A DNA stretch of 64,000 bases from Pseudoneurospora amorphoporcata (lineage: Eukaryota > Ascomycota > Sordariomycetes > Sordariales > Sordariaceae): the NCBI GenBank assembly GCA_033297205.1, contig MU859130.1:93379-157378 (forward strand), written 5' to 3'. Position numbers and translations under genes: made by a program. The notes beneath the pieces were generated by a model that made no database searches, was not told where the DNA came from, and saw only the letters and a list, made by a program, of their open reading frames with translations. The stretch's first letter is position 1; each line of letters starts with the position of its first letter. Positions 10,800 through 21,750 of the stretch are shown here, one piece after another.

Positions 10800-11968
10800 C
10801 AAAGCTTCACAGCAAGTGAGCTTTTGCGAGCAACAGAAACATGACGTTCACCCGCTAAATCATTCCAAACTATCACCTCGTTCTTTCACTCTACAAATAT
10901 CTCCCTCTTCTCCTAGTATCTTTTCTCAAACAAGCCCTGGGGTTGGCGATAGAACAACAGAGTTTAACCGCGTTATCCCGTAAAATATCCCAATCAGCCG
11001 CTCGACCTTTGGAATCATGCTGGACGAATCGTCACTTGTGAAACCATCCATCCCATTATCCCGCTCCCTCGTCGTCTCGTTATCTCACTGTTTTGCAGTC
11101 TCGTGGCGTAGTGGCGTGATGACGGGGCGGGCTTCTCGGCAAAAGAACAAACGAGGAAATGGCAAAACGAGGAAACGAGGCATGACCAACAGTCATCGTA
11201 TGAAATGCTCGAGTGTCCAGGCTATATATACCACGCGGTATGTCGGTAAAGACCATAGACTCCCCTTTTGTCCGCTGGATGATGGATGGCGCTGCTTCTA
11301 GGAATGAAATGTAAAAGAAGATGGAAAGAAAGAAATATGCCCGGGACGGGACAACCGGGCCGGTCATAGATGTACCATGACGTTTGTGCGACATTACTTT
11401 AGATCGGATATTTCGTACTCTTCAGAGTCGTTGTTAGTATGAAATCCAGGATTTGAAAAGAGACTAAGAGGCGCTAACACGCGAAGACAGGGAAGTATGC
11501 ATGTCGGAGAACACGAATAACGCTCCAGAGAGAAGGGAAGGTTGAAGTGAAGAGACTTTAAATGTACCAACGAAGAAGCCCTTTGAAACGAGTTGCCTTA
11601 AACTAAACCAGAGCTCAGCTATCATAAGTCAAACCAGAGTGTCTCTTCCATGTTACTTGTTGACTAGCGAGACCTGCAAGTGAATTCAGAAGCTAAGGCC
11701 ACGGATGATCCAGAAGAGGTTACTGTGTAGGTTGTCATGTTTTGATTACATTACGTAGGTATAGGTATAGGCAGGTCGTGGTATAAACCAAAAACTGCAG
11801 TCTAACAAGGACCGCGCAAATGTACAGCAACATGTGTACAACCCCATGTGCCGAGAAGCCATATCTATACTCTATATTCTATCCCATGCGTTCCAAAACT
11901 TTCATATCCTTCTATCATCGTTCTTCGTGAAGATAGCAGCTCAACAAGAAGACCAAGCAATAACATGC

Positions 11969-12800
11969 TTAGAACTTGCCCTTAAGCAAGTTGGCGATCA
12001 TCTCGCGACCGGTAATGACGGAGGTGCGCCAGAGGGTAGGGAAATCGAGCGTGCTGCTGAGGGTATCGGCATAGCCGAAGAATAGCATGGGAGGGATCCA
12101 GCCGCGCGCATACTCGAGCGCAAAGCAGCTCTCGGGCATCCTGTACTGCTTGACGGTGCCGCGGACGAGGTGGTGGACGGAACCGGGAGGGTAGACCTCG
12201 GGCTCGTACTCGCCGGGGACGTAGGCAGTCTGAGTGCCGGTGAGGATGTGGAAGTAGTCGTCGGCGGTGTGGCGGCCGGTGTGGCCCTCAGTGCCGATGG
12301 CAGTGCCTGTTGTGTGAAGTGTGTTAGTGACGGGTCAAGTCCAAAGAGGGAAGCACAAGCTTGCGAAAGGCTTTGGGAAGGGGCTTACCGAAGATAATCA
12401 GGTACTCGGTGATGGAGGCGTGGATGATGTACATGGCACCCATGGCACCACCAGCGTTGTTGAACACCCACTCCTCATCATTGTTGACGTAGGGAGCAAC
12501 GCCGTTGCGCTCGCTCAGCTCGTCGACAATGTACTTGACAATAGCCTTGGTATCGTTGCCGTGAGCGCTGATGGCGCGCTTGGAAAGGTCGTGAAGGTGC
12601 TCGGTATCGAAAACATAGAAAGACTCGAGACGCTGCTCAAGAACGTAGACGATGGGCGCGACCAGGGCGAACAAGATGGCGAAGAACTTGAGCCAGCCAC
12701 CGATGCTGCAGCGGCAGCGGCAAGACGAGTGGGTGGAAGAGCCGGAGCCGGAGCCGGACGGCTTGTTGCCGCCGGAGGAGGTCTGCTTCTTGGAAGGCAT
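11969..12800 (-). CDS. erg-1: C-8 sterol isomerase (ERG2 type)
   Basis: This enzyme moves the sterol double bond from C8 to C7 (fecosterol to episterol) in ergosterol synthesis at the endoplasmic reticulum. It is the fungal relative of the sigma-1 receptor. Two exons are inferred: 12389-12800 and 11969-12306, split by an 82 nt intron (GTAAGC...CAG), giving 249 aa. The N-terminus is Ser/Gly-rich with a CRCRC cluster, followed by one membrane anchor (WLKFFAILFALVAPIVYVLEQ). The conserved ERG2 core includes LHDLSKRAISAHGNDT, EEWVFNNAGGAMGAMYIIHAS, TEGHTGRHTADDY and, near the C-terminus, FALEYARGWIPPMLFFGYADTL. An in-frame codon 30 nt upstream was not used, because this ATG agrees with the known Neurospora protein. 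As I recall, the N. crassa protein is slightly longer in the Ser/Gly/Cys-rich part, so that region varies. It is divergent from csl4. Confidence 0.96.
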
Positions 12801-13516
12801 TGTGGCGATTTGCGATTGACGAGACGGCACAATGTCAAGAACAGAAAACGAGAAACAACGGAAAGAGAAGATGGGAATCTTGAATTATTAAAGAAACAAA
12901 ACAATGGCCACAACAATTCCACCGCCGACAGGGGGGTTCCGCCATCCCATGGATCCTCAACAACCCACGGCTGACTTCCCGGTGGAGGACCCTTGCGGTT
13001 GCAACATGCCCGCCCAGGCGGGTGTCGCGACTTCCGACACGTCTGACTTTCCACAATTTTGAGAGCTTTGACCAATGATAATGCTCAATTGCTTCGGATA
13101 GCGTTTAGACGAATTCCTAGGGGAGCCACTCTTCCATCCAATTGGGGAGAGACACACCGGCAGGCTGGAGGGGTGCTTTCAGAAGCTCCCCTCGGCGGCA
13201 GCTTGCCCGGCAGTGCTGTCGCACAGGGCGCGACACTGAACAGGTCTTGGCACCGACAAGGGTTCCCATTTTTTTCGGTGCCCCTTCCGTCATTGAATCC
13301 CGTCCGCGCGGGTCAATCACATTTCGGCATCCAAACTCCAAACATCTATCAGAAGCTCCAATTTGTTATCGCCGCGGGGTCCGTTCGGTCGCATCGTTAT
13401 CTCTATCGTTTGTTTAGTTTCCTATCGCGCGTCGCACCGCGTCTCCAACAAACCCACTTTCTACCCTTTCGCAAACTTCCGTCATCGATATCGATTCGAC
13501 CCTCTAGAACGACACA
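12801..13516. promoter_or_regulatory. Divergent upstream region erg-1 / csl4
   Basis: 716 nt between two divergent start codons, so it must hold both promoters. The stretch before csl4 is pyrimidine-rich, as in Neurospora leaders. I could not assign a specific site. Confidence 0.5.
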
Positions 13517-14233
13517 ATGGCGACCACATCCTCCTCCCCTTCGATGGCCATCCCCGGCCAATTTCTCGGCCCTGTCTCCAAGTTCCAACCCGGCCCCGGA
13601 ACCCATATCCACGAGTCGAACCTCTACGCTTCGTTGCTCGGCGTCGTCAACATCGCACAGCCCGCCAAGGCGCCCGGCCCCGTGAAGCGCTTGAACAAGA
13701 TTATCAATACCCAGACGTCGCCTGCCGAGCTGCCGACCATCTCAGTACTGCGTGCGGCGGGTTCGTCAGACAAGCGCGAAGTCCTGCCTGAAGTGGGCAA
13801 CGTTGTGCTATGCCGGGTGATTCGCATCATGCCGCGCCAAGCGGTCGTGGCCATCCTGATTTGTGGCGATACTGTTCTGGAGGCCGAGTGGCAGGGCCTG
13901 ATCAGAGTGCAAGATGTGAGGGCGACAGAGAAGGATAGGGTGAAGATCTACGATAGCTTCAGGCCTGGGGATATTGTTAGAGCTGAGGTGGTGAGTGCTT
14001 TTCTCTTCTCCCTCTACCAAAGAATGGGTGAATATCTTCGCTGACATGCTGCCATCTACTAGATTTCTCTTGGCGACCAAGCAAGCTACTACCTATCGAC
14101 AGCGCGTAACGAGCTCGGTGTCATCATGGCGACAAGCGAGGCTGGCAACACCATGTATCCCGTCAACTGGAAGGAATACAAGGACCCTGAGACTGGGCTC
14201 AGCGAACCCAGAAAGGTTGCGAAGCCTTACTGA
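13517..14233 (+). CDS. csl4: Exosome cap subunit CSL4
   Basis: CSL4 is one of the three S1/KH cap proteins on the RNA exosome core, which degrades and trims RNA 3' to 5' in nucleus and cytoplasm. Two exons are inferred: 13517-13990 and 14063-14233 (intron GTGAGT...CTAG, 72 nt, phase 0), giving 214 aa. The N-terminus has the family's IPGQFLGPVSKFQPGPGTHIHE, where PGQ is typical. The central S1-like domain includes VLPEVGNVVLCRVIRIMPRQAVVAIL and GLIRVQDVRATEKDRVKIYDSFRPGDIVRAEV. The C-terminal domain ends NELGVIMATSEAGNTMYPVNW and the tail RKVAKPY. The paired Cys of the zinc ribbon in animal CSL4 are absent here, as also in yeast. Retaining the intron would truncate the protein soon after the S1 domain. 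Confidence 0.93.
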
Positions 14234-15474
14234 GGTCGGCGGATGGAGTTTCAAACGAGACGTGAAAAGGATGCTCAAGAAGCAACGCATAGCGGAGTTA
14301 CTGGCTTGAGATACAGCGTGTTATTAAGGTGATCCGGACGTCATCTTTCCCGAGAGTTCACCGGGTAATGACAGGAGATGTCTTGTCAGATCTCCTGTCA
14401 ACACCATGTCAAGAGCTTGCAGGTGTGGCGGCAGGTCGACCGTCAAAACATCACTGTTTACAAGAGGCCAGACCATCGACATATTCGACTGCTCCACAGA
14501 GCCCGCATGCCTGAGGGCGCAAGACCAGTAATGGTTTCAAGCCAAGAGATATCCTGGCCCAAGAATTCTGGCGTATACTCCCGTTACGCCAAGTTAGACT
14601 GCGCAGAAAAGAGTCTGGGCGATGGGGTTCGCGTTCGGAGAAGATGGAGCTCGGCCCTGTCAAGATTCATCTTTGACACAGCGGAACAACCAAGTTATGA
14701 TGTAGCGGCCGGTTTGGAGATTATTGAAGACGATGGCAAGCTATGATCTTGTCGCCGCAAGGAAAGATATGGTGACATTAGGCCAACCTGAGGCGGTCAT
14801 TGCATTAAGAAGCTGGATACCCATTCTTGAATTTGTATAGAAGATACCATTAACCTTCTTCATATGTTTGTTCCATTGTCCCCATCTTTCCGTGCCGCCA
14901 TCCGCCCCCTGAACCATATCTTAAGGAGTAGTGTTTCTTTAGGGCGGCCCAAGGGCGGCTCGGCGTCTTCCACCCTCCCCACATGGGCCTTGCATCGTGC
15001 ATGCGGTACCTACATACCGCTGAAGATCATCGGAACGGCGGGGGGGAACAGAACGTGATGGCGGTACGTCACCGAGACCCCTGCGTGCCTTAATCCATTT
15101 CCACCCATTTCTTGTTATCCCTTTCACAGCTGACTTATTCCTCAAAAAAGGAGGAGGAGGGAAGAGTGAGATCTGGTGACGTGTTGGTCAGCTTCATCAG
15201 TGCCTCCAGATACACAAAACCAAATACCAAGACGAAAACAAGAAGCCCCTGCCCCTTGTTTCGAACGGGAACCAGGCCACCCCCACCGCAACGGTTGTCT
15301 CCATCCAGTTTTCTCGTTCCTGACAGGAGTCCACTTGGTTCCCGAAAAGAAAAAAAAACATCAAGACCGGACGAACCGTTTCAATCCGGTCACCACCATT
15401 TCCGTCCAATCCGACTCAGGTACGGACTCTTCCGACGATACTTGTCGTCCGTCCTATCGGGGCCCCGGTGAGCC
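14234..15474. other. Intergenic region csl4 to sec2
   Basis: The 3' flank of csl4 and the promoter or leader of sec2. A 122-codon frame at 14378-14746 has no domain-like features and is not called. A CT- and AC-rich leader precedes the sec2 start. Confidence 0.5.
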
Positions 15475-16581
15475 ATGTCGACCACCGCGACCATGACCAT
15501 GACCGCCGCCCCCGTCGCCGAACCGGTCACCCGGACGTTGTCTACCGCCCCTTGCTGTCCGCAATGCGGTACGGATCTTGAGGGGACCCAGCCCTTCGAG
15601 GAGATGCAAGCGGCCGTTCTCGACGCTCACAACAAGATCCAAGAACTTCAAAACCAAGTGCGTCTGCTCAATGAAAAGGCTTCGTCCGCCGTCGACCGCT
15701 GGGCCGATTACGAAGACGAGATAGCCCGGCTACGGGGACAACTCAAACAACAACAATCACAATCACAAGCCTTCCCAGCTGCCTCCCAAATATCATCACC
15801 GCAACAACAATCGCAACAACAACACGCCGCGGCCGCCCTCGCCACCCCTCCCCAATCCGCAACCCCCTCCACCACCGCAACAGCCAACGCCTCCCCCGCC
15901 AGCGTCGCCCCTCGCAGCGTCGGCTCCGTCTCCTCCTTCTTGCCTACCGGCGCCGCCTCCCGTCTCTCCGCCTTCTTGACCTCGCGCAAATCAACACCCA
16001 ACCTCAAATCCGGCACACCTCCCGCGGGTTCCCACCCACACATGCCAACATACCAATCGACCCTCTCGCAATCTTTCACGCAAAGCAGCCCGCTCCAACA
16101 ACCTTTCCAATCCACCCCTAGTGTCCAACACCAAAAGGAGATCTCCGACCTCCAAACAGCCTTGGACACCGAAAAGTCGCTGCACACGGAAACCCGCTCC
16201 AAGCTAGCCAAGGCCGAGGCGAAACTCACCGCCACGTCGCGGGAGATTGAAGAACTTTCTGTAACCCTGTTCTCAGAAGCGAACGAGATGGTTGCCAACG
16301 AAAGGCGGGCGAGAGCGAAGCTCGAAGAGAGGGTCAAGACGCTGGAAAAGAGGGATGAGCAGAAGAAGGAAAGACTAGAAATGTTGGAGGGGGCGGTAAG
16401 GAGGATGGAGAGGGTTAGGGAGGTTTTGAGGGAGACGGAGATGCTGGAGAGTGGGAGGGGGGTGGGAAGGGAAGATATGGATGGGGAGGGGGAGGGGGAC
16501 AGTGATTATGAGGATGGAGGGAAGCTGGTAGCCGTGGTGACGCCCAGGGGGGATAAACCCAGGCTGGATCTGGACGACTGA
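15475..16581 (+). CDS. sec2: Sec2-type Rab guanine-nucleotide exchange factor
   Basis: A single exon of 368 aa. Sec2/Rabin-like proteins load GTP onto the exocytic Rab (Sec4) on secretory vesicles, which is central to hyphal tip growth. The N-terminus has a small Cys cluster (C27, C28, C31) followed by a coiled coil (MQAAVLDAHNKIQELQ...). A long Gln/Ser/Thr/Ala-rich spacer of low complexity follows. The Sec2p GEF coiled coil begins around residue 220; its signature includes ELSVTLFSEANEMVANERR followed by a heptad-rich ARAKLEERVKTLEKRDEQKKE. The tail is acidic (DMDGEGEGDSDYEDGG). Yeast Sec2 is much longer C-terminally, but filamentous fungal GEFs of this size are usual. CAA-type repeats around 15750-15830 may vary in length between strains. 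No intron is needed. Confidence 0.9.
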   Translation: MSTTATMTMTAAPVAEPVTRTLSTAPCCPQCGTDLEGTQPFEEMQAAVLDAHNKIQELQNQVRLLNEKASSAVDRWADYEDEIARLRGQLKQQQSQSQAFPAASQISSPQQQSQQQHAAAALATPPQSATPSTTATANASPASVAPRSVGSVSSFLPTGAASRLSAFLTSRKSTPNLKSGTPPAGSHPHMPTYQSTLSQSFTQSSPLQQPFQSTPSVQHQKEISDLQTALDTEKSLHTETRSKLAKAEAKLTATSREIEELSVTLFSEANEMVANERRARAKLEERVKTLEKRDEQKKERLEMLEGAVRRMERVREVLRETEMLESGRGVGREDMDGEGEGDSDYEDGGKLVAVVTPRGDKPRLDLDD

Positions 16582-16987
16582 GGGTGATAATATTTAATGG
16601 TAACCTCTCCGAGATATATAGAGGGGAGGGTAATTTTAATTTAATGTAATGTAATGTAGTGATGGGGATGAATGGGTATGCATGTAGGTAGTCGAGATCT
16701 TGCTTTTGGGCTAGCATTTATCTGGCGGAAAAAAAAGGAAAACCAGGGGCACGGCAGGCATCATGACGGAATTGCATGGTCGGCGGGCTCGGGCTGGTTC
16801 TTGGATATAGACGGGGTCGGTGGGAAGGAGCATTCATGGCGGCAGCGTTAGATTATCAACTTTGACAATTCAACGCTGTGTCTACATCATATGAGACTTC
16901 TCGATATTGACCTCGGAATAATAACTCATTATCAATTGGGTATACTTTGATTTATTTATTTTTCGCTTGCGGTGATGTAGTGATTTC
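16582..16987. other. Convergent 3' region sec2 / pus4
   Basis: About 400 nt between the two stop codons, with a short TAATG repeat near 16640-16660. It probably holds both 3' UTRs. Nothing else is seen. Confidence 0.5.
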
Positions 16988-18525
16988 TTATGCCTTCGTT
17001 TCAGTTTCTGTCTTGACGGTCTCCTGGTTCTTTACGGGAGCAGATGCTTCGGTTTTTACCTCGCTTGTGGGCTGCTCCTCGGTCTTAACATCTCCGGTCT
17101 TGACTGGCTCAGCCTTGACCTCCTCCTTCCTCACTACCGGCTCAATAGCCTGGGCTTTGGCCACCTTGTCCTTGTTGTTCCACAAATCCAGAGCCTTCTG
17201 GATCTTGGGTGCCCAGACCTCCTCGCCCAGGGCAAGATCGGAGTACTCCATGCAGTTATCAGTTCCCAAAACGAACTCTCCTTGCCTGGACCTAACCAGT
17301 TCAGCCATCATGGCGCCGCATCCAAGCTTCTCACCCAAATCATGGCACAGACTGCGGACGTAGAAGCCCGAAGTCACAGTCATGCGGATCTTGGCAGCCG
17401 GAGGACCCTTGCCCTCCCAGGGGAAGGGAGTATCGGGCGAGGGTGGAGGAGGAGCAAGATCCAGACCGCGATTCTTGGCGTATTTGTCCTGCTGCTTGTC
17501 CTTGCCCTTCTTATCTTTCAGAGCACCAGACATCATGGGCTCGGCGGCCCCGGTCTCGGTCTTCCTCTTCTTGCCCGCGGGCTCGTCGGAGACCAACTCG
17601 TCTACGCGCTCCTCGGCCGCGCGCTTGTTGCTCTCGTGGTCCGCCAACGCATTGACCTCCTTCTCCATCATCTCCGGTATTAACGTCGCGGCCTCCTCTG
17701 TGCTGGTCGTGCCCTCCTGCTGGTTCTTGGCCACCTGCCACACCGACTTGACCACGTTCTTCTCGGCCTGCTCAGCCTCCTCCGTCGGCCACCGGTGGTT
17801 GTGCGTTCCCGGTTCGTACCACTCGGTCAGCTCGAGTTCCGTCACGTCGACCTCGCGGGTCTCGATCTCGCGGGGGATCGGCTTGCCCTCGCGCGCGTAT
17901 TCGTACAGGGGCTTGCCGTTCATCTTGAGCGCCGAGTAGAGCGGGGGCATCTGCTGGAACTTGCCGCGGAAGGAGTTGAGGGCCTCTTCGACCTGCTCGC
18001 GTGCGATGTTGCTGTAGTCGCCCTTCTTGATGAGCTTGCCGACGCGGTCATAGGTGTCGGTGCTGGCGCCGAAGACTACCACGGTCTCGTACGTCTTGGT
18101 GCAGCCCAGGAAGTCGTGCAGAGCCTTGGTGCCCTTGCCGACGCCGAGGATCAGGACGCCGGTGGCGAGGGGGTCGAGGGTACCGCCGTGGCCGATCTTG
18201 ACGTTCATTTCCCGCTTCGCATGGGTGCGGCGTTGCTTTTGGTATCTGTTTTCCTTCTCGCGGAGGGCGCGGTCGGCGGCTAGGAGGGGCGCGAAGAGCT
18301 TGGAGGGGTTGAAGTGGTGTTGACAGTCGCGGATAACCTGGGCAGAGCTCATGCCATAAGGCTTGTTGATGGCTGTTGTTGGAGTAGTATTAGGTCAGCT
18401 TTACTTCTTCATGATGCGCTTTTCGAAGACTCCATCTGTAGAATGCGCGCGGAAGACTGAAGGCGTAGTGATGACAGTAGTGATGACATACCGAAGACGC
18501 CCTCAGCGAGGCTGTTCTGTGCCAT
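16988..18525 (-). CDS. pus4: tRNA pseudouridine-55 synthase, TruB/PUS4 family
   Basis: TruB/PUS4 enzymes make pseudouridine 55 in the T-loop of tRNAs. Two exons are inferred. Exon 1 is only 34 nt (18492-18525, MAQNSLAEGVF). A 119 nt intron (GTATGT...CAG) follows, then exon 2 (16988-18372), giving 472 aa. The join yields AINKPYGMSS, the conserved TruB motif I. Catalytic motif II, GHGGTLDPLATGVLILGVG, carries the nucleophilic Asp at about residue 78. YETVVVFGASTDTYD and QMPPLYSALKMNGKPLYEYAR follow. A long charged insertion separates these from the second half of the fold (RMTVTSGFYVRSLCHDLGEKLGCGAMMAELVRSRQGEF). A Lys/Glu/Val/Thr-rich tail ends the protein. The small first exon would be missed by automatic calls that start at the Met in exon 2. 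Confidence 0.93.
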
Positions 18526-19219
18526 CTTGATGAATGACCCGCAGATCATTTACAGTCTCTGGAAAGTTGAGGTAGGAGAGACGGGGATAATAATAATTCG
18601 GGGGACAATGGATACAGCCCTTCTGAACTCGGATGCAGCAGAACCTGTTTCCAATGGGAGTCTGCGCAGGAAGCCGTCACTCAAAAATTCCTAGACTCAA
18701 GACATCAGACCGCAGGGGACGCTCACTTATTCTAGGGCTTATCGTCCCTTATCAGTAGCGGATGTGGAGCCGGGGAACAGGGGTTTAAGTGCCTTGGCCC
18801 CGCCCCCACCACTGACGAACGATTTGGCAAGCCGGCCGTCGAGGTCCCGTCACGCTCTCGCCTCGCTGCGCGTGTGAACAAGTCGCGTCCATTGGCCTGT
18901 TTTCAAGAAAAGCATCGCGTTACATCCCACTCCTACTCAACACCCTTTCGCTTAGGTTACTGTTTTCCCTGTTACCCCCCCTTTGTGTTTCTTCAATAAT
19001 TACCGTGTAACTTATTATCATCTTCACTTTTGCCCAAGGCCAAAACACTGTGATAGGTGGCGACTCGAACGTTTACGACAAGAGGCTGTCAACAGTTTCA
19101 ACAACTAGAAGTTCCTTTTAGTTACGATCTCGATCGACTTCCCAAGTCTTCAACCTCGATATCTACATACGACCAAATTATTACCGAGCCCGTTTCTTTG
19201 GGAGAACCACAACAACAAA
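18526..19219. promoter_or_regulatory. Divergent upstream region pus4 / dim-7
   Basis: 694 nt between divergent start codons. The last 200 nt before dim-7 are rich in CAA and pyrimidines, resembling a transcribed leader. No specific site is assigned. Confidence 0.5.
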
Positions 19220-21342
19220 ATGGCCGGACCAGGACGCCCACGGCGCAGAAGGGGCTCTAGCGCATCCATCGACTCGACCGACGACAGGCGCCGGCGATGG
19301 ACAAAGGAGTTGGCTATACTCAAGCCGGTGAACCCAGGATCTCCGGATGAATCGTGGCCATATTTTGCCGTGTTGGCAGATGCCACCATCTATCAAAAAG
19401 ACGGAAAGACGCTGGCAAACCCGCTCCATGTTGATCTCGAGGGGCCGTTTATCGTACGCGGAAAGCTTGAACCAGTGGAAGATGATGACAATGAAGCTCG
19501 CGAATGCTGTATGTTGACTTGGTGATGCCCGCCTCCCCCCCTTGGAGGTTTCCTGCTCGATCGCTAACAATTTGCAAGTCGTCAAGCCATACAACAAAGC
19601 GACGTATATCGAAATCTCTAGATCAGAACGATACTCGATCGGATTTGACCCAAACACCCTTTGGGTTTCTGGCGCATCCGGATGGTTCGAAATTATTCCC
19701 TCGAGGAAATACGAAGCCATGTACAGCCAGGTTATGGAGGCCATCACACTTTACTATGGAATCATGGGTCCCTACGAGGAGTTCAAGAGGCTATCAAAGA
19801 AGGCCAAGAAGAAGCGCAAATACACGAAGCCGCCACCTCTAGACGAAATCTTCTTTGCATACGCGCTTACGGCAGGAGATGGGGGCGTCACTCTAAAAGA
19901 AGAGGTCGAGGCCAGATGTCACAAGTGGGCAAAGTTCTTGTTAGCGCATTTTCCCAAGGAATTGGAGATCAAATGGCAGAACACCGAGTTTGCCGCTTGG
20001 CTGCAAGCAGCTCACCCTGACCTTCAAAAGAAGATCAGCGATGTCGCTGCTGGATTGCTCACCAAACCAGCTGCCGAGCCCGAGGGCTTACTTGCGCGGG
20101 ACGACCGAGTTTACTCACCTCAATCCCAAAGTCTAGCGGTTCGTGAACCACCGAAAGGCAGGACGACAAAAACCAGTCGACAGGCTAGCGAGCTGTCAGA
20201 CCAACACTCGGACAAAGGATTAGGAACCCCGGCCCCAGCCCCAGTATCAACCCGACATTTACCTTCGAACTCCCCCCATCCCCGGGCGTCTCCCGTCATC
20301 ATTACTGGCAACGACGACCTTCCCGATGATCCAGTCGATCGGCTTATCATTCTGCTGGGAGAAGTCGCCCAACGGATTGACATTAAGGAGGCGAAGATGT
20401 CAAAGGTCAACTCGGACCTGTTCTACAACTGCAGGATCAAAGTCTACACTGCCACCAGGGAGCTATGCGAGCACTTTGCAAAGGATCTTGTTGAGCGATT
20501 GCCACCAATGTGGGACAACACCCCATATAAGGCTTGGCTTGAGGACGTTGTCGAAAATGGACGCCCTGCTCCAACGGATTTAAGAGTCGAGGACATTCCT
20601 AATTATCTGAATCGTCGGAACCGGCGGCAAACTCATGTAAGTCGCCTGCCAAGCGCTCTCGGGGCTTCACCTAGTGTCGAGGCCGAGTCGAAGGACCAAG
20701 TCCGAGCTGGAAAACAACCCCGGGTAGGCCGTCCGTCCGGGAAAGTTGCAACCCTGCGTGTGGCAGGCTCCAAGCGACTCGCATCCGACATGGCCGACGA
20801 GGAAGACCTGCCACCGAGGCGTGGACGAAAAGCACTAAAGCGAACAGTCGAAGCGGAGGAAGACGAGGATAGCGACGCAAACGACGTCATCATCGACATA
20901 GCCGACGACTCGGGCGTCATACCGAAAGACGCAGTCCGGATAGTAGTCCAGGCCGAGCGCCTCCCGACCATGTCACCGGCCGGTCCTAACGGGACCTGGA
21001 CGTGCGATCAGGAAGGTTGTGGCTACGTGGTTCGGTCGGCGGACGAGCCCGTGGGGCAGGACCTCATCTCGAAGCATTTCAAGGACCACGAAGAGCAGGC
21101 GCAGAAGATTAACTTAGCGATGGAGGAAAGTAGGGCGGGACATTTGCCTATCAAGTATGACTTTACTATGTTCTCTTCTCCTCCACGTTAAGCTTCGCAC
21201 AAGACTAGTCGTTCTAACAAGCCTTCACAGTCATCTCCTTGATAAAATCCAGGCGATGGGGAAGAATGCCCTAGCTAAGAAACGGGGTTCACTGAACGGG
21301 GAGCCGCTACCTGTGCCGATCAAACGTCGGTTGTTGATCTAA
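19220..21342 (+). CDS. dim-7: DIM-7, RFTS-domain subunit of the H3K9 methyltransferase complex (DCDC)
   Basis: I identify this as DIM-7, the Neurospora counterpart of fission yeast Raf2. It is a subunit of the DIM-5/-7/-9-CUL4-DDB1 complex that places H3K9 methylation on RIP-mutated DNA. Three exons are inferred: 19220-19508, 19579-21154 and 21231-21342, giving 658 aa. The RFTS-like domain spans about residues 45-165 (DESWPYFAVLADATIYQKDGKT..., HVDLEGPFIVRGKL, YSIGFDPNTLWVSGASGWFEI) and is split by intron 1. A basic, low-complexity middle follows. A C-terminal finger has Cys572, Cys577, His596 and His600. Intron 2 (GTATGA, branch CTAAC, CACAG) replaces a false end about 12 codons downstream with a 37-residue tail ending PVPIKRRLLI, a basic ending I recall from related fungal proteins. 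The identification rests on the RFTS and finger architecture and recalled gene order. Confidence 0.85.
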
Positions 21343-21750
21343 GTCGGCAACATCAATCTACCATCGACCGCGGCCTCCGAGCAAATGATGTCCCCCGATC
21401 GACATTGGATGGCGGGCAAAAGTAACAACTGGGATTCAAAGAATACCCATTGTTTGTTGTCTTTATACTGTATCGAATACAATGATCTCTCGGATTTGGG
21501 TGGTAGCCAAGCATGACTCGAGATTCGGGATATCAGGAAACGAAGGGTGTTTTGGAGTTCATTGGGATTCAGAGGGCATATATACGGAGGCTTGAGTTGA
21601 CGTTGTTAGGCACATATTGTACAGATTTCAAAAAGGGGCTTTGGCTCCATCCAGCATAAATCCTCCCTTCATTTAATCCAGCTCATTCATCCATAGTAGG
21701 ACCCAATACCATCCACGATCGATCACTCCCCCTCCCACCTCACCTACAAC
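21343..21750. other. Convergent 3' region dim-7 / mss1
   Basis: About 400 nt between the two stop codons, presumably both 3' UTRs. Nothing else is seen. Confidence 0.5.

Larger units (their letters stand above)
5622..11968. other. Long intergenic region between nmr and erg-1
   Basis: About 6.3 kb upstream of nmr and downstream of erg-1. It contains a 29-A tract (5886-5914), a doubtful ORF at 6990-7574 and a possible F-box relic at 10456-10799, each listed separately. The rest shows only short incoherent frames. Such long upstream regions are common at Neurospora regulatory genes. Confidence 0.5.

Noticed and set aside
15708..16337. 209-codon frame antisense to sec2
   Set aside because: It is an antisense shadow of the CAA/Ser-rich sec2 coding region, giving Cys/Asp runs.
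19164..19176. acatacgacca, resembling the start of Neurospora 5S rRNA
   Set aside because: Only about 11 nt match; the following sequence does not continue as 5S rRNA, and it lies in the dim-7 leader.
19542..21191. Gene model starting at 19542 and ending at 21191
   Set aside because: It begins inside intron 1 of dim-7, lacks the N-terminal half of the RFTS domain and misses the third exon.
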